NCBI RefSeq assembly: GCF_900099895.1 | Contig: NZ_FNDY01000011.1 | Location: 1 to 64,000, forward strand | DNA length: 64,000 nt | DNA from: Paenibacillus naphthalenovorans | GTDB taxonomy: Bacteria > Bacillota > Bacilli > Paenibacillales > NBRC-103111 | Direction: 5' to 3' | Shown here: in pieces, positions 24,308-33,627 of the stretch | How the letters are laid out: each line of letters opens with the position of its first letter | How positions within the stretch are numbered: the stretch's first letter is position 1 | Made by a program: the position numbers and the translations under genes | Notes under the pieces: model-generated | Told to the model about the DNA's origin: nothing | Database searches by the model: none | The model's input: the letters and a program-made list of their open reading frames with translations, nothing else

Positions 24308-25518
24308 AGCGTCTCGCCGCCCCTCATCTCCTGAGTGGATTGCTCCCAATGCATATCGGATATCGCAGCCTCAGGCAGCTCCGATTCCGTTGATTCAGCC
24401 GGCGCGTACACTTCGGCCAGATGCCGGACAAGGCTTCCCTTGGTAATAAGACCGGCAAAACGTCCGTTGCGGATCACCGGCACATAGGGCAGCCTGTGTT
24501 CGTTCATAAGAGAAATGGCGGCTGTTACCGGCATACCCGATTCCACCACATGCTCAAAAGGGCTCATGACGTCGGCCAACGTGGCGAATTCTTCCCGGTA
24601 CATGTCCAGCACACTGAAGATCGAAGCATAACCGAGTAAATCGTTGTTCCGGTCTACCACAATCAAAGAATCGACTTTCCGCTTTTCCATCAGCTTGATG
24701 GCTTCGGCCAAGCCGCGCGTCGGATATGCGGTTACGGCATTCTCCGTCATGACATCGTCTACTTTAAGCAATTGATCGGCCGTTCCGGTTTGCAGCCTTT
24801 TCTTGCCGATGAAATTTCTGACAAAATCATCGGCCGGATGCCGCAGAATTTGTTCGGGCCGTCCCGTCTGCACAACCTCGCCCTCTTTCATCAGAACAAT
24901 GGTGTCGGCTATTTTAAGCGCTTCATCCATATCATGAGTCACAAAGACGATGGTATGTTTGAAGTCCTGCTGAAGTCTGATGAGCTCATCCTGAAGCTGC
25001 TCACGGCTGATCGGGTCCAGCGCGCTGAACGGTTCATCGAGCAATATAATTTCGGGGTTTGCGGCGAGCGCCCGAATGATTCCGATGCGCTGCTGCTGTC
25101 CGCCGCTAAGCTCTGCAGGATATCGGTTACGGTAGGTATCAGGGTCAAGATGAACAAGGCGCAAAAGCTCATCCACCCGCTGATCAATGCGGTCTTTATC
25201 CCAATGAAGCAATCGGGGAACGACGCCCACATTAGCCGCAATCGTCATATGTGGAAATAAACCGATACTTTGGATGACATAGCCTATACTTCGCCTCAAT
25301 TGGATCGGGTCAATGCCGGAAATGTCCTTGTTGCGGATCAATACTTTTCCCTGACTCGGATGATTCAGCCTGTTGATCAGCTTCATCAATGTGGTCTTTC
25401 CGCAGCCGCTTGGACCGATCAGTACGGTTAATTCGCCCTCTTTGAATTCAAGATTAATGTTTTTCAGAGCCACAAATCCGTCTTCATAGACCTTTCTCAC
25501 TTTCTCAAAACGAATCAT
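24304..25518 (-). CDS. opuCA: Osmoprotectant ABC ATP-binding protein OpuCA-like
   Basis: ATPase of the OpuC transporter, 404 residues. Walker A GPSGCGKTT at 35-43, Q-loop VIQSIGLFPHMT, signature LSGGQQQRIG, Walker B IILLDEPFSALD, then H-loop VTHDMDEAL. From about residue 245 there are two CBS domains (DDVMTENAV..., DVMSPFEHV...), which in OpuA/OpuC ATPases sense ionic strength or cyclic di-AMP. GGGGGGAATAGGG precedes the ATG. First gene of the operon; the approximately 210-base gap upstream contains the terminator of the next operon and presumably the opuC promoter. Confidence 0.92.
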   Translation of the reverse strand: MIRFEKVRKVYEDGFVALKNINLEFKEGELTVLIGPSGCGKTTLMKLINRLNHPSQGKVLIRNKDISGIDPIQLRRSIGYVIQSIGLFPHMTIAANVGVVPRLLHWDKDRIDQRVDELLRLVHLDPDTYRNRYPAELSGGQQQRIGIIRALAANPEIILLDEPFSALDPISREQLQDELIRLQQDFKHTIVFVTHDMDEALKIADTIVLMKEGEVVQTGRPEQILRHPADDFVRNFIGKKRLQTGTADQLLKVDDVMTENAVTAYPTRGLAEAIKLMEKRKVDSLIVVDRNNDLLGYASIFSVLDMYREEFATLADVMSPFEHVVESGMPVTAAISLMNEHRLPYVPVIRNGRFAGLITKGSLVRHLAEVYAPAESTESELPEAAISDMHWEQSTQEMRGGETL

Positions 25519-25615
25519 CCCTATTCCCCCCTTTCTAATTTTTTACCCATCTTTCAACGAATTGAAACATTCGAGGCACATTGGAGCATCTCACACCTAT
25601 GCCCTGCTTAACGTT

Positions 25616-25664
25616 ATATAAAAAAGGACCTCATCCCCGCCTTCAGCGGGATTTGAGGTCCTTT
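25616..25664 (-). terminator. Terminator of the DMT transporter gene
   Basis: AAAGGACCTCA (25623-25633) pairs with TGAGGTCCTTT (25654-25664), with an inner CCCGC/GCGGG stem. On the minus strand it is followed by TTTTTTATA. It is the strongest hairpin in this region. Confidence 0.85.
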
Positions 25665-25731
25665 CGTTTTCCTATTCGGGATGTTCCATGCCATGCCAAT
25701 GCTTGGGGACAGCCCCTTCCGGATACGGTTA

Positions 25732-26628
25732 TCAGCTTTTGGTCTTTAACCTGACCCTGCCCGGTGTCTTGTTCACAAAATAGATGCTGACGAGAATCAG
25801 CACAACCCCGCCCAAAAGAGACAAGGTTATCGGCTCGTGAAGAAACAGGCTTCCGGCCAGAATGGCCACGATAGGTATCATAAACGTGTACGAAGACACT
25901 TTGCTTGCCTCACCGGAGTCAATGAGTCTAAAGAATACGAGCCAGCCTATCGCGATGACAAAAAGTGAAATAAACAGAAGCGTCAGAATAAAAGCAGGTG
26001 TCCAGACAATATCGGTCCAACGCTCTACACTTAAGCCCGCAGCCGTCATGAAGAGCCCGCCTGTGATGAATTGGAGCGTCACCAGCCAGATCGGGTCCAC
26101 GGCCGAAGCTTTTTTCTTCACATAAACGGTCCCTATCGCCCAGCTGAGCGCAGAACCCATGGCAAACATAATGCCCGTGAAGGAGATATGGCCGGATATA
26201 CCGCCCGTACTGATGAGTCCCACTCCGGAAAAACCGAGAACAAGGCCCGCCATTTTCAGGCCGTACATCGCTTCCCCCAACCACATCCATGAGAATAGGC
26301 CCACAAGGACAGGTTGAAGGAACACAAGCGCAGAGAACAGGCCGGCAGGCAGATAATTCAGCCCGATCGTTTGCAGCCCGTAATACAAAACGACATTAAA
26401 CAAAGCGGACAGCAAATAGACCGGCCAGGTTTCTTTGAAATGGAGTTTTTTATATCTTGGCAAAGCAATCAGCAGCAGAACAAGACCCGCTAACAACGTT
26501 CTGAGTCCCGAGAACAATACCGGCGGTGTGTACAACAACGCAAATTTGGATAACGGCCAATTCACTCCCCAGACAGTAACTAAAAAAATAATGAATAAAA
26601 CGGTTTGCGTCCGGGAAAGTTTCCCCAT
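25732..26628 (-). CDS. EamA/DMT superfamily transporter
   Basis: Drug/metabolite transporter of 298 residues with ten predicted helices in two EamA repeats (about 6-140 and 150-290). Helix 1 has VTVWGVNWPLSKFAL and the second repeat starts with AMGSALSWAIGTVYVKK. These proteins usually export amino acids or metabolites. The ATG at 26628 is nine bases after GAGGAG; the ATG two codons earlier is too close. It is a single gene with its own terminator and its substrate is unknown. Confidence 0.86.
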   Translation of the reverse strand: MGKLSRTQTVLFIIFLVTVWGVNWPLSKFALLYTPPVLFSGLRTLLAGLVLLLIALPRYKKLHFKETWPVYLLSALFNVVLYYGLQTIGLNYLPAGLFSALVFLQPVLVGLFSWMWLGEAMYGLKMAGLVLGFSGVGLISTGGISGHISFTGIMFAMGSALSWAIGTVYVKKKASAVDPIWLVTLQFITGGLFMTAAGLSVERWTDIVWTPAFILTLLFISLFVIAIGWLVFFRLIDSGEASKVSSYTFMIPIVAILAGSLFLHEPITLSLLGGVVLILVSIYFVNKTPGRVRLKTKS

Positions 26629-26832
26629 GATCATTGTCTCCTCATGATTTAACCCGTCTACGTACAGAAGGTTGATATGAAATCCAGCTTTAATTATACC
26701 CCTTCGATCTCTTTTGACAAAACGGGATATTCCAAGAATTGGACGATGATCGTGGTTTTCAAGCAAGTCCCTGGTATTATCCTCATGATCTCATCGTTTT
26801 TCGTTATACTTTGCTTTTGACATATGAAATGT

Positions 26833-28017
26833 TTACATTCTAATCAATCCGGGAGGTGTCATTGAGATTCGCTCGCATCCCGTTTCCGTAATCAGATAGG
26901 TATCTTCGGTGCCGACGACTCCACGGCCGGGAAAAGTAAATTTCGGTTCAACGGCAATCACCATTCCGGGTTGAAGCGGGTACGTGAATTTCTCGGCCAG
27001 CACGGGAAATTCATCAAGCTCAAGCCCGATGCCATGTCCCAAAAATTTAGCCCTGTCCGCCTTGAATCCCATGAAGTGATCGACCAGCCCTTCCGCTTCA
27101 GCCATCGTTACCGCATCCAGGTAAAGCCGCTCGCAGACGGTTCCGGCCCGCATATTGGTTTCAGTCTGTTTGGCGATTCGCTCGGCGGCATCATAAGCAT
27201 ACTGCAAATCGTCAGGCAATTCCCCGAACACTATGGTTCTCGATTGGTCAATATGATACCCGTCTATACAGCAGCCAACATCGATCAATATGGGAACATT
27301 CTTTTCAAATGTTCTGCGGCTTGCTCCGAAGGGAAAGGCTGCACTTAGCCCTTCTCCTCCCGCAGGCCCGTCAAAGGATGTAGGAAATGCCGCAGAAGCT
27401 CCCGACACGATAATTCCGGAGGAATTCTGCTGATTATACGCTCTCATCCGCATAAGGCCGATATGCCCCAGCTGTCTCATATCATGCTCTATGCGGCTGA
27501 TCATCTCAAGCTCCGACATACCGACATGAATGTACGATAAGGAGCGCTCAAGCGCAGTGTGGAGCACCATGGCAGACTCCTTGATTTTGCGGATTTCGTA
27601 AGGCGTCTTGATCATTCTGGTCTCGCGGGTCAGCATTGTGCCGTCCACCCATCTGACGCCGGGCAGCGCTTTTTGCAAACGCTGATAATACGATACGGGA
27701 AGCACATCAAACTCCGTCGCAAACACAAGCTCCTTGCCGCGATACAGGTCGGGCCACTCCTGTTCCAACCGGGATTGAAGTTCGGTCAACGACTCCAGCG
27801 GCTCCACCCTTCCCGCATATTCGCTGCGGGCGCGGGATACGCTTTTCCGTACAAAGAATGTGGCTTCCCCCTCGGAAGGGATCAGCAAATATCCCGTTTG
27901 CATGGAGCCTGCGAAATAATAGAGTCCTACATTATGGGTAATCACAAAGGCATCCACTCCGCGCTGCTTCATGAGCTGCTGCAAGCGCTGATGCCTGTTT
28001 AGCAATTCATCCATCAT
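26833..28017 (-). CDS. M24 family (Xaa-Pro) peptidase
   Basis: Peptidase family M24B protein, 394 residues. N-terminal creatinase/prolidase-like domain (QRLQQLMKQRGVDAFVITHN) and C-terminal pita-bread catalytic domain. The metal ligands are visible: Asp in LIDVGC, Asp in YHIDQSRT, His in FLGHGIGLELDEFP, Glu in AVEPKF and Glu in GTEDTYLIT. Members cleave Xaa-Pro bonds or hydrolyse creatine-like amides. GAGGTGACAAGG precedes the ATG at 28017. Ten bases after the thioesterase stop, so the two are probably co-transcribed. A link with the beta-oxidation genes further upstream is possible but not required. Confidence 0.87.
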   Translation of the reverse strand: MMDELLNRHQRLQQLMKQRGVDAFVITHNVGLYYFAGSMQTGYLLIPSEGEATFFVRKSVSRARSEYAGRVEPLESLTELQSRLEQEWPDLYRGKELVFATEFDVLPVSYYQRLQKALPGVRWVDGTMLTRETRMIKTPYEIRKIKESAMVLHTALERSLSYIHVGMSELEMISRIEHDMRQLGHIGLMRMRAYNQQNSSGIIVSGASAAFPTSFDGPAGGEGLSAAFPFGASRRTFEKNVPILIDVGCCIDGYHIDQSRTIVFGELPDDLQYAYDAAERIAKQTETNMRAGTVCERLYLDAVTMAEAEGLVDHFMGFKADRAKFLGHGIGLELDEFPVLAEKFTYPLQPGMVIAVEPKFTFPGRGVVGTEDTYLITETGCERISMTPPGLIRM

Positions 28018-28027
28018 CCTTGTCACC

Positions 28028-28477
28028 TCAAGAGCACAACCACGGATCCGCATTCAGCGGCGGAAAAGGCCGGTCCTCTTCCAGAACCGCACGGTAGGCT
28101 GCGGGAATTTCCACTGCTTTGATGCTGCCATTTGCTTCCTTTACCCATCCTCGCAATTCATACCCATGACCTGTGCGAACGCCGCGGGCAAACACTTGAT
28201 GCGTCAGCTTTATGGTTTTGGGTTGGACCTCCGCTGCTTCGGTCATCACCGTGATGATATCGTCGTAATAAAGCGGTTTCTCAAACGAGCAGCGGACATC
28301 CAGCAGAGGCAGGATGACGCCATCCCGCTCCGATAAAGTCGAAGGAGAAAGACCGATACTCCGGAAAAACTCGTGTGCTGCAATATCAAACCACTTAAAA
28401 TAATTCGGATAATATACAATGCCCGCCTTGTCGGTATCTCCCCAGTTCACACGCAAACGAAACTGGTTTCGTCTCAT
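28028..28477 (-). CDS. 4HBT-type acyl-CoA thioesterase
   Basis: Hot-dog fold thioesterase, 149 residues, 4-hydroxybenzoyl-CoA thioesterase family. The N-terminal motif NWGDTDKAGIVYYPNYFKWF at 11-30 contains the catalytic Asp (D16), followed by the long helix. These enzymes hydrolyse acyl- or aryl-CoA to free CoA. It lies about 130 bases downstream of fadF in the same direction, so it may release CoA from a dead-end or overflow intermediate of the beta-oxidation island. ATG follows a GGTGG site. The 28478-28611 gap has no gene and no clear terminator. Confidence 0.85.
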   Translation of the reverse strand: MRRNQFRLRVNWGDTDKAGIVYYPNYFKWFDIAAHEFFRSIGLSPSTLSERDGVILPLLDVRCSFEKPLYYDDIITVMTEAAEVQPKTIKLTHQVFARGVRTGHGYELRGWVKEANGSIKAVEIPAAYRAVLEEDRPFPPLNADPWLCS

Positions 28478-28611
28478 TCTACCACCACCTTTGGGTTTTC
28501 TGCCACCCCTATTTCCTATTGTAATGCAAAACTTCGAATGATTCCATTTTATTTTTCTGTTCGTCTTAAAAACATAATATAAAAATCGTGCATAACCAGA
28601 CGATCACAGAC

Positions 28612-30651
28612 TCACAATAACGCTCGTTCTACAATTTCTGCGATATCCAAGGTTTGAACCTGGATTTCCAACCCTTTACTTTTCACGCCGTCACTCATCA
28701 TGGTTAAACAATAGGGGCAATTGCTCCCTATGACGGTCGGACGCGCCTGAAGCGCTTGCTCCGTTCGTTCGACGTTTACGCGCTTGCCCTGCGATTCCTC
28801 CAGCCACATCATTCCTCCCCCTGCGCCGCAGCACATCGCGTCTTCCCGGTTCCGTTCCAGCTCCAGAAGCTTCACGCCGGGAACCGCCTGGAGAATATGG
28901 CGCGGGATGTCGAAGATTCCATTGTAACGGCCCAAGTAGCATGAATCGTGATAAGCCACCGCCTCTTCCATTTCCTTCTCCGGTCTTATGCGGCCTTCTT
29001 GGATGAGTTTCCAGATCAGCTCCGTATGATGGAAAACCTCCGCCTCCAAACCAAACTCCGGATATTCGTTTTTAAACGTGTTGTACGTATGCGGACATAT
29101 CGTTACGATTTTCTTTACTCCATAGGCTTGAAACGCTGCGATGTTTTCTTGACAAAGCTGTTGGAACAGCATTTCGTTACCCATTCTTCGCGCGGAATCG
29201 CCCGAATTTTTCTCTTCATTGCCGAGTATCGCAAACTTCACGCCCGCCGTGTTCAAGATTTTGGCGAAGGATCGGGCGATGTTTTGGCTGCGGATATCAA
29301 ACGAGCCCATCGAACCGACAAAGAACAAGTACTCGAAATCGTCTGTTTCCTCCACTGTCGGGATCACGAGATCCTCGCGCCCTTCACGCCATTTGATCCG
29401 GTCCTTGCGGCTGATCCCCCACGGATTGCTTTGCCTCTCGATATGTTGAAAGTACCGTGCCGCTTCGTGAGGCATGTCTCCCTGAGTCAATACCAGATAA
29501 CGGCGCATGTCGATGATTTTCTCCACATGCTCGTTAGAAACAGGACATTGGTCCTCGCAATTGCGGCATGTGGTGCACGCCCACAGCTCCTCCTCCGTAA
29601 TCACGTCGCCGATTAACCTTTTCTCTTCGGGACGCTGATCCGCAGCTTGCCTGGTCCCGGCCGCAGCGCCGGATGCAAAGGATAACGAAGGCATCCAGGG
29701 AGTACGGGAGGTTACGGCCCCTTTCTCCGTTAAGTGATCGCGCAGCTTGACAATGAGATCCATGGGAGACAGCGTCTTGCCCGTGTTCGAAGCCGGACAC
29801 ATCTGGGTGCAGCGACCGCATTCAACGCACGCATACAAATCGATCAATTGATTGCGCCGGAAATCTTCCACTTTGCCTGCACCGAAGGATTCCTGGGTCT
29901 CGTCCTCCAAATGGAGCGAGCTCAGTTTCCCGTAAGGTTTCGTTTCACGTAGCGCAATGTTTACGGGCGCAAACAAAAGATGTGCGTGCTTCGATTGCGG
30001 CACATAGACCAAGAAGGCCAGCAGCGTAAGCAAATGAACCCACCAGAATATATAAAAAGCTGCGCCAGCCTGACTTTCCGACAGTCCTGTAAACAAAGCG
30101 GCCAATAAAGAAGAGAAAGGCGCATACAAGCTGCTGTCTGCCCCTAACCAAAGCCGCTCAAACGCCAGCGACAGCAAGATCGAGCTCATCAGCACGGCAA
30201 GGAATAAAATGACGACCCCCGACTTCAGCCCTCGTTTAAGCCGGGAAAGCTTCTCGACATATCTCCGGTAGAAGGCATATGCCACGGCCAATAAAACCAA
30301 GAAGGTTGTCACCTCTTGAGTTAAACTGAAATAAGGGTGTGCCGCTCCAAGCGGCAGCTCGAACCCTTTGATAAACCCTTTTACGATCAGCTCAACTGCG
30401 CCGAACTGCAAAATAATGAACCCGTAAAACATCACCATATGCATCATGCCGCTCTTTTTGTCTTTCAGCAATTTCTTCTGACCGAATACTTGGATTAAAA
30501 ATTCACGAATGCGTACGTCCAGGTCCTGCTTTAATTCGTGGGGCTTGCCCAGTCGAATATAAGTTATGCGGCTGTACACCACGGCTGCGAACCAATAGAC
30601 CGCAAACCCCGAAACGGCGATAAAAGCAGCGAAATTCAGCAGCGGCCACAT
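28612..30651 (-). CDS. fadF: FadF-like membrane iron-sulfur oxidoreductase (ETF:quinone type)
   Basis: Large Fe-S membrane protein of 679 residues, like FadF of fatty-acid degradation in Bacillus. The N-terminal half is membrane-embedded (helices near 8-28, 72-92, 112-130, 145-165, 200-217), like NarI/heme-binding subunits. Then two 4Fe-4S motifs, CVECGRCTQMCP at 275-286 and CTTCRNCEDQCP at 359-370, and two CCG domains (HDSCYLGRYNG, MCCGAGGGMMW). It accepts electrons from acyl-CoA dehydrogenase via EtfAB and reduces quinone. AGGAGG precedes the ATG, 14 bases after etfA. Last gene of the thirteen-gene island. Confidence 0.9.
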   Translation of the reverse strand: MWPLLNFAAFIAVSGFAVYWFAAVVYSRITYIRLGKPHELKQDLDVRIREFLIQVFGQKKLLKDKKSGMMHMVMFYGFIILQFGAVELIVKGFIKGFELPLGAAHPYFSLTQEVTTFLVLLAVAYAFYRRYVEKLSRLKRGLKSGVVILFLAVLMSSILLSLAFERLWLGADSSLYAPFSSLLAALFTGLSESQAGAAFYIFWWVHLLTLLAFLVYVPQSKHAHLLFAPVNIALRETKPYGKLSSLHLEDETQESFGAGKVEDFRRNQLIDLYACVECGRCTQMCPASNTGKTLSPMDLIVKLRDHLTEKGAVTSRTPWMPSLSFASGAAAGTRQAADQRPEEKRLIGDVITEEELWACTTCRNCEDQCPVSNEHVEKIIDMRRYLVLTQGDMPHEAARYFQHIERQSNPWGISRKDRIKWREGREDLVIPTVEETDDFEYLFFVGSMGSFDIRSQNIARSFAKILNTAGVKFAILGNEEKNSGDSARRMGNEMLFQQLCQENIAAFQAYGVKKIVTICPHTYNTFKNEYPEFGLEAEVFHHTELIWKLIQEGRIRPEKEMEEAVAYHDSCYLGRYNGIFDIPRHILQAVPGVKLLELERNREDAMCCGAGGGMMWLEESQGKRVNVERTEQALQARPTVIGSNCPYCLTMMSDGVKSKGLEIQVQTLDIAEIVERALL

Positions 30652-30665
30652 GTGGAAACCTCCTG

Positions 30666-31643
30666 TTACGACGTTATCAATGCGCTTCTAAATTCGTTCG
30701 ACAATAAAGGTACGATCTCGAAAAGATCTCCGACGATGCCGTAATCGGCAATTTTAAAAATCGGCGCTTCCGGATCCTTATTAATGGCGACAATGATCTT
30801 GGCGTTGGACATACCGGCAACATGCTGGATCGCACCCGATATGCCGCAAGCGATATATAAATCCGGCGTAACCACTTTACCCGTTTGCCCGATTTGCAAA
30901 GCATAATCGCAATAACCCGCATCGCACGCCCCGCGCGAGGCCCCTACGGCAGCGCCGAGCACGTCGGCCAATTCCTCCAGCGGCTTGAATCCGTCGACAC
31001 TCTTCACTCCTCTTCCTCCGGAGACGATAATTTTGGCCTCGGCCAGATCCACCCTCCCGAGCGATTGACGAACCACATGCCGCACGGTAGAGCGAAGATC
31101 CGTGAATTCCACCTTGAAATCCACCGTTTCCGAAATACGGGATGCATCCGGTTTGCCGACCTGAATGTTGTTTGGACGAATGGTGGCGAAGACGACGGCC
31201 TCCGTCGTTTTTTTCTTCTGGAACGCTTTACCTGCGTAGATCGGACGGGTAAAGACCAATTCGCCGTCCACGAGCGCAATATCTGTGACGTCGGAGATCA
31301 ATCCCCATTCAAATTTAGCGGCAACACGGGGAGCCAAATCTTTGCCGGTCGCCGTATGCCCCATAAAGACGCAATCCGGTGCCGTCTCTTTTAATAACGC
31401 CGCGAACGCCTGGGTGTACGCATCCGGAGTATAATGCCGCAATGCCTCGTGCTCCACCTTATATATACGGTCAGCGCCCTGTTCTCTCAATGCAGATTCG
31501 TGCACGGATACTCCTGCTCCCAATAAAGCAACGTTTACCGTTCCGCCCTCCGCGGCCAGCCTTGCTGCGCCCAGCGCCTCGAAGGTCACGCTGCGAATGC
31601 CGCCGTCCCGAATTTCCGCCAAAACAAGTACGTTTCTGCTCAT
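30666..31643 (-). CDS. etfA: Electron transfer flavoprotein alpha subunit
   Basis: FAD-binding alpha subunit of electron transfer flavoprotein, 325 residues. The C-terminal FAD domain is typical: AKIIVSGGRGVKS, GAAVGASRGACDAGY, QIGQTGKVVTPDLYIACGISGAIQH and NKDPEAPIF. It takes electrons from acyl-CoA dehydrogenase and passes them to the membrane oxidoreductase encoded next. GAGGAGG before the ATG; 14 bases after etfB. Adjacent acd and fadF indicate a dehydrogenase-linked, not a bifurcating, ETF. Confidence 0.93.
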   Translation of the reverse strand: MSRNVLVLAEIRDGGIRSVTFEALGAARLAAEGGTVNVALLGAGVSVHESALREQGADRIYKVEHEALRHYTPDAYTQAFAALLKETAPDCVFMGHTATGKDLAPRVAAKFEWGLISDVTDIALVDGELVFTRPIYAGKAFQKKKTTEAVVFATIRPNNIQVGKPDASRISETVDFKVEFTDLRSTVRHVVRQSLGRVDLAEAKIIVSGGRGVKSVDGFKPLEELADVLGAAVGASRGACDAGYCDYALQIGQTGKVVTPDLYIACGISGAIQHVAGMSNAKIIVAINKDPEAPIFKIADYGIVGDLFEIVPLLSNEFRSALITS

Positions 31644-31657
31644 CGCGTTTCCTCCTC

Positions 31658-32425
31658 TTATATCACTTTGGCAGCGTTTCGAAGCAGCTGCACCAAGTCT
31701 GACGCCTGGGTCTGCGCATCGCCGGCTAGCAGTTGACAGGCGCCCCTCTTCGGGGGGACGTATTGATGGATTACCCTTGTTTTCGGTTGGACTTCCCCGA
31801 CGTTCACTCCAAGTTCCGCCGCACCGATCCGATTGATCGGTTTCTTCTTCGCCTTCATAATCCCCGGCAAGGAAGGATAGCGCGGCTCATTCAGCCCCTG
31901 CTGCGCGGTGACAAGCGCCGGAAGGCAGAGCTCGACGGTCTCCGTATCCCCTTCCGCATCCCGCTCCACCGTGAGCCGGCTGCCTTCCACCGTCAGCTTC
32001 GTAACAGACGAGACATGCGGGATATCGAGCTCTTCTGCGACCCTGGGTCCCGTCTGACCGGATCCGTTGTCGACAGACATATTCCCGGTCAGAATGAGAT
32101 CGAACGGGCAGCTGCGGATCACCGACGCCAGGACTTTCGAGGTTGTCCATTCGTCGCCGAACAGCGACTCGTCATCGACAAGGACACCTTGATCCGCACC
32201 CATCGCCAATGCCGTTCTCATCGAAGCTTCCACACGATCCGGCCCGATAGAGACGATGGTAACCGTACCTCCGAATGCCTCCCGCAATCGTACGGCTTCC
32301 TCCACGGCATATTCGTCGTAGGGATTCATAATAAAACGCACTCCATCTTCCTGAATGCGTCCTTCGACCAGCACCACATTTTCTTCCGTATCCATCGTTT
32401 GCTTCATGATCACAATTATGTCCAT
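31658..32425 (-). CDS. etfB: Electron transfer flavoprotein beta subunit
   Basis: Beta subunit of ETF, 255 residues, AMP/FAD-binding alpha-beta fold. It begins MDIIVIMKQTMDTEE and has NPYDEYAVEEAVRLRE and DLILTGNMSVDNGSGQTGP, typical of EtfB, then ALVTAQQGLNEPRYPSLPGIMKAKKKP, which is the recognition loop for the partner dehydrogenase. The ATG at 32425 is preceded by CGGAGGGAG; the longer frame to 32449 lacks a site. Lies between acyl-CoA dehydrogenase and etfA. Confidence 0.93.
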   Translation of the reverse strand: MDIIVIMKQTMDTEENVVLVEGRIQEDGVRFIMNPYDEYAVEEAVRLREAFGGTVTIVSIGPDRVEASMRTALAMGADQGVLVDDESLFGDEWTTSKVLASVIRSCPFDLILTGNMSVDNGSGQTGPRVAEELDIPHVSSVTKLTVEGSRLTVERDAEGDTETVELCLPALVTAQQGLNEPRYPSLPGIMKAKKKPINRIGAAELGVNVGEVQPKTRVIHQYVPPKRGACQLLAGDAQTQASDLVQLLRNAAKVI

Positions 32426-32463
32426 GGACTTCTCCCTCCGAAATGACAAACGTTCTCCACTTG

Positions 32464-33627
32464 TCAGGATAAAATTTCTTTGGCGATAACGACACGCTGA
32501 ATTTGGTTCGTCCCTTCATAAATTTGCATAATCTTCGCATCCCGAAAATATTTCTCGACCGGGTACTCGCGGATAAAGCCATAACCACCATAGATTTGTA
32601 CGGCGTCCGTTGCTACCTTCATGGCCGTATCCGCAGCGAAGCACTTGGCGAATGAGGCGTGCCTGACGGAAGGACGGCCTTCCTGCAGCAGAAACACCGC
32701 TTTTTGTACCAGCAAGCGGGACGCTTCAATATTCATCGCCATGTCAGCCAGCATAAATTGAATGGCTTGCAGATCGGTGATCGGCTTCCCGAACTGCTTT
32801 CGCTCTTTTGCATATTGCACAGCGGCTTCATAAGCGCCTTGGGCGATTCCGACCGCCTGCGAGCCGACCATCGGTCTGGCATACATCAGAGCCTTCATGA
32901 ATATTTTAAAGCCCTCCCCTTCAGCGCCCAGACGTTGGGCCGACGGAATCTTCACGTCTTCGAATAGAACGGATGCCGTATCGGATGCACGAAGTCCAAG
33001 CTTTTTCTCTTTCTCTCCCACAGAAACACCTTCAGCGTCCCGTTCGACGATAAACGCGGTAAACGCTCTTGATCCAGTTTCGCCTTTCAGCTTGGCGAGC
33101 ACGACATAAAAATTCGCTACGCTGGCGTTGGTGATAAAGCACTTTTCCCCATTCAACACGTAATCGTCGCCGATTCGTTCTGTTGTCGTTCGCAGCGAGC
33201 TTACATCGCTGCCGGCGGCAGGCTCCGTCAGCGCGAAAGCCGCATACTGTCCTTCTTCCGTCAGACGACGCAAATAAACGCGCTTTTGCTCCTCCGTTCC
33301 TCCCACCAGAATCGGATAGGAGGCCAACGAATTCGCATCCAGGCTGGTCGCAACACCGGCACATGCTTTCGCGATTTCCTCCATGATTAACGCATGGGAT
33401 ATCTTATCGATCCCCGCACCGCCATACGCTTCGGGGATCGCCAGATTAGACAGGCCGGTCTCGTAAAGCTTCTTCATGATTTCCGCAGGGAAGCTTTCCG
33501 TTTCATCATAGTGTCTTGCGCGAGGCGCAATCTCCTGCGAGGCGAACTCTCGCGCAAGCGATTGAATCGCTTCCTGTTCATCGGATAGGAAGAACATCCC
33601 TTTCACCTTCGTCTGTACATCACTCAT
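32464..33627 (-). CDS. Acyl-CoA dehydrogenase
   Basis: FAD acyl-CoA dehydrogenase, 387 residues, short/branched-chain subgroup by layout. FAD-binding FALTEPAAGSDVSSLRTT, GEKCFITNAS, the QFGKPITDLQAIQFMLADMA helix, and the C-terminal IYEGTNQIQR motif whose Glu is the catalytic base in this subgroup. Introduces the alpha-beta double bond in acyl-CoA and hands electrons to EtfAB encoded next. Its ATG overlaps the livF stop by four bases, so the catabolic and transport genes are translationally coupled. Actual chain length or ring specificity is not readable. Confidence 0.9.
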   Translation of the reverse strand: MSDVQTKVKGMFFLSDEQEAIQSLAREFASQEIAPRARHYDETESFPAEIMKKLYETGLSNLAIPEAYGGAGIDKISHALIMEEIAKACAGVATSLDANSLASYPILVGGTEEQKRVYLRRLTEEGQYAAFALTEPAAGSDVSSLRTTTERIGDDYVLNGEKCFITNASVANFYVVLAKLKGETGSRAFTAFIVERDAEGVSVGEKEKKLGLRASDTASVLFEDVKIPSAQRLGAEGEGFKIFMKALMYARPMVGSQAVGIAQGAYEAAVQYAKERKQFGKPITDLQAIQFMLADMAMNIEASRLLVQKAVFLLQEGRPSVRHASFAKCFAADTAMKVATDAVQIYGGYGFIREYPVEKYFRDAKIMQIYEGTNQIQRVVIAKEILS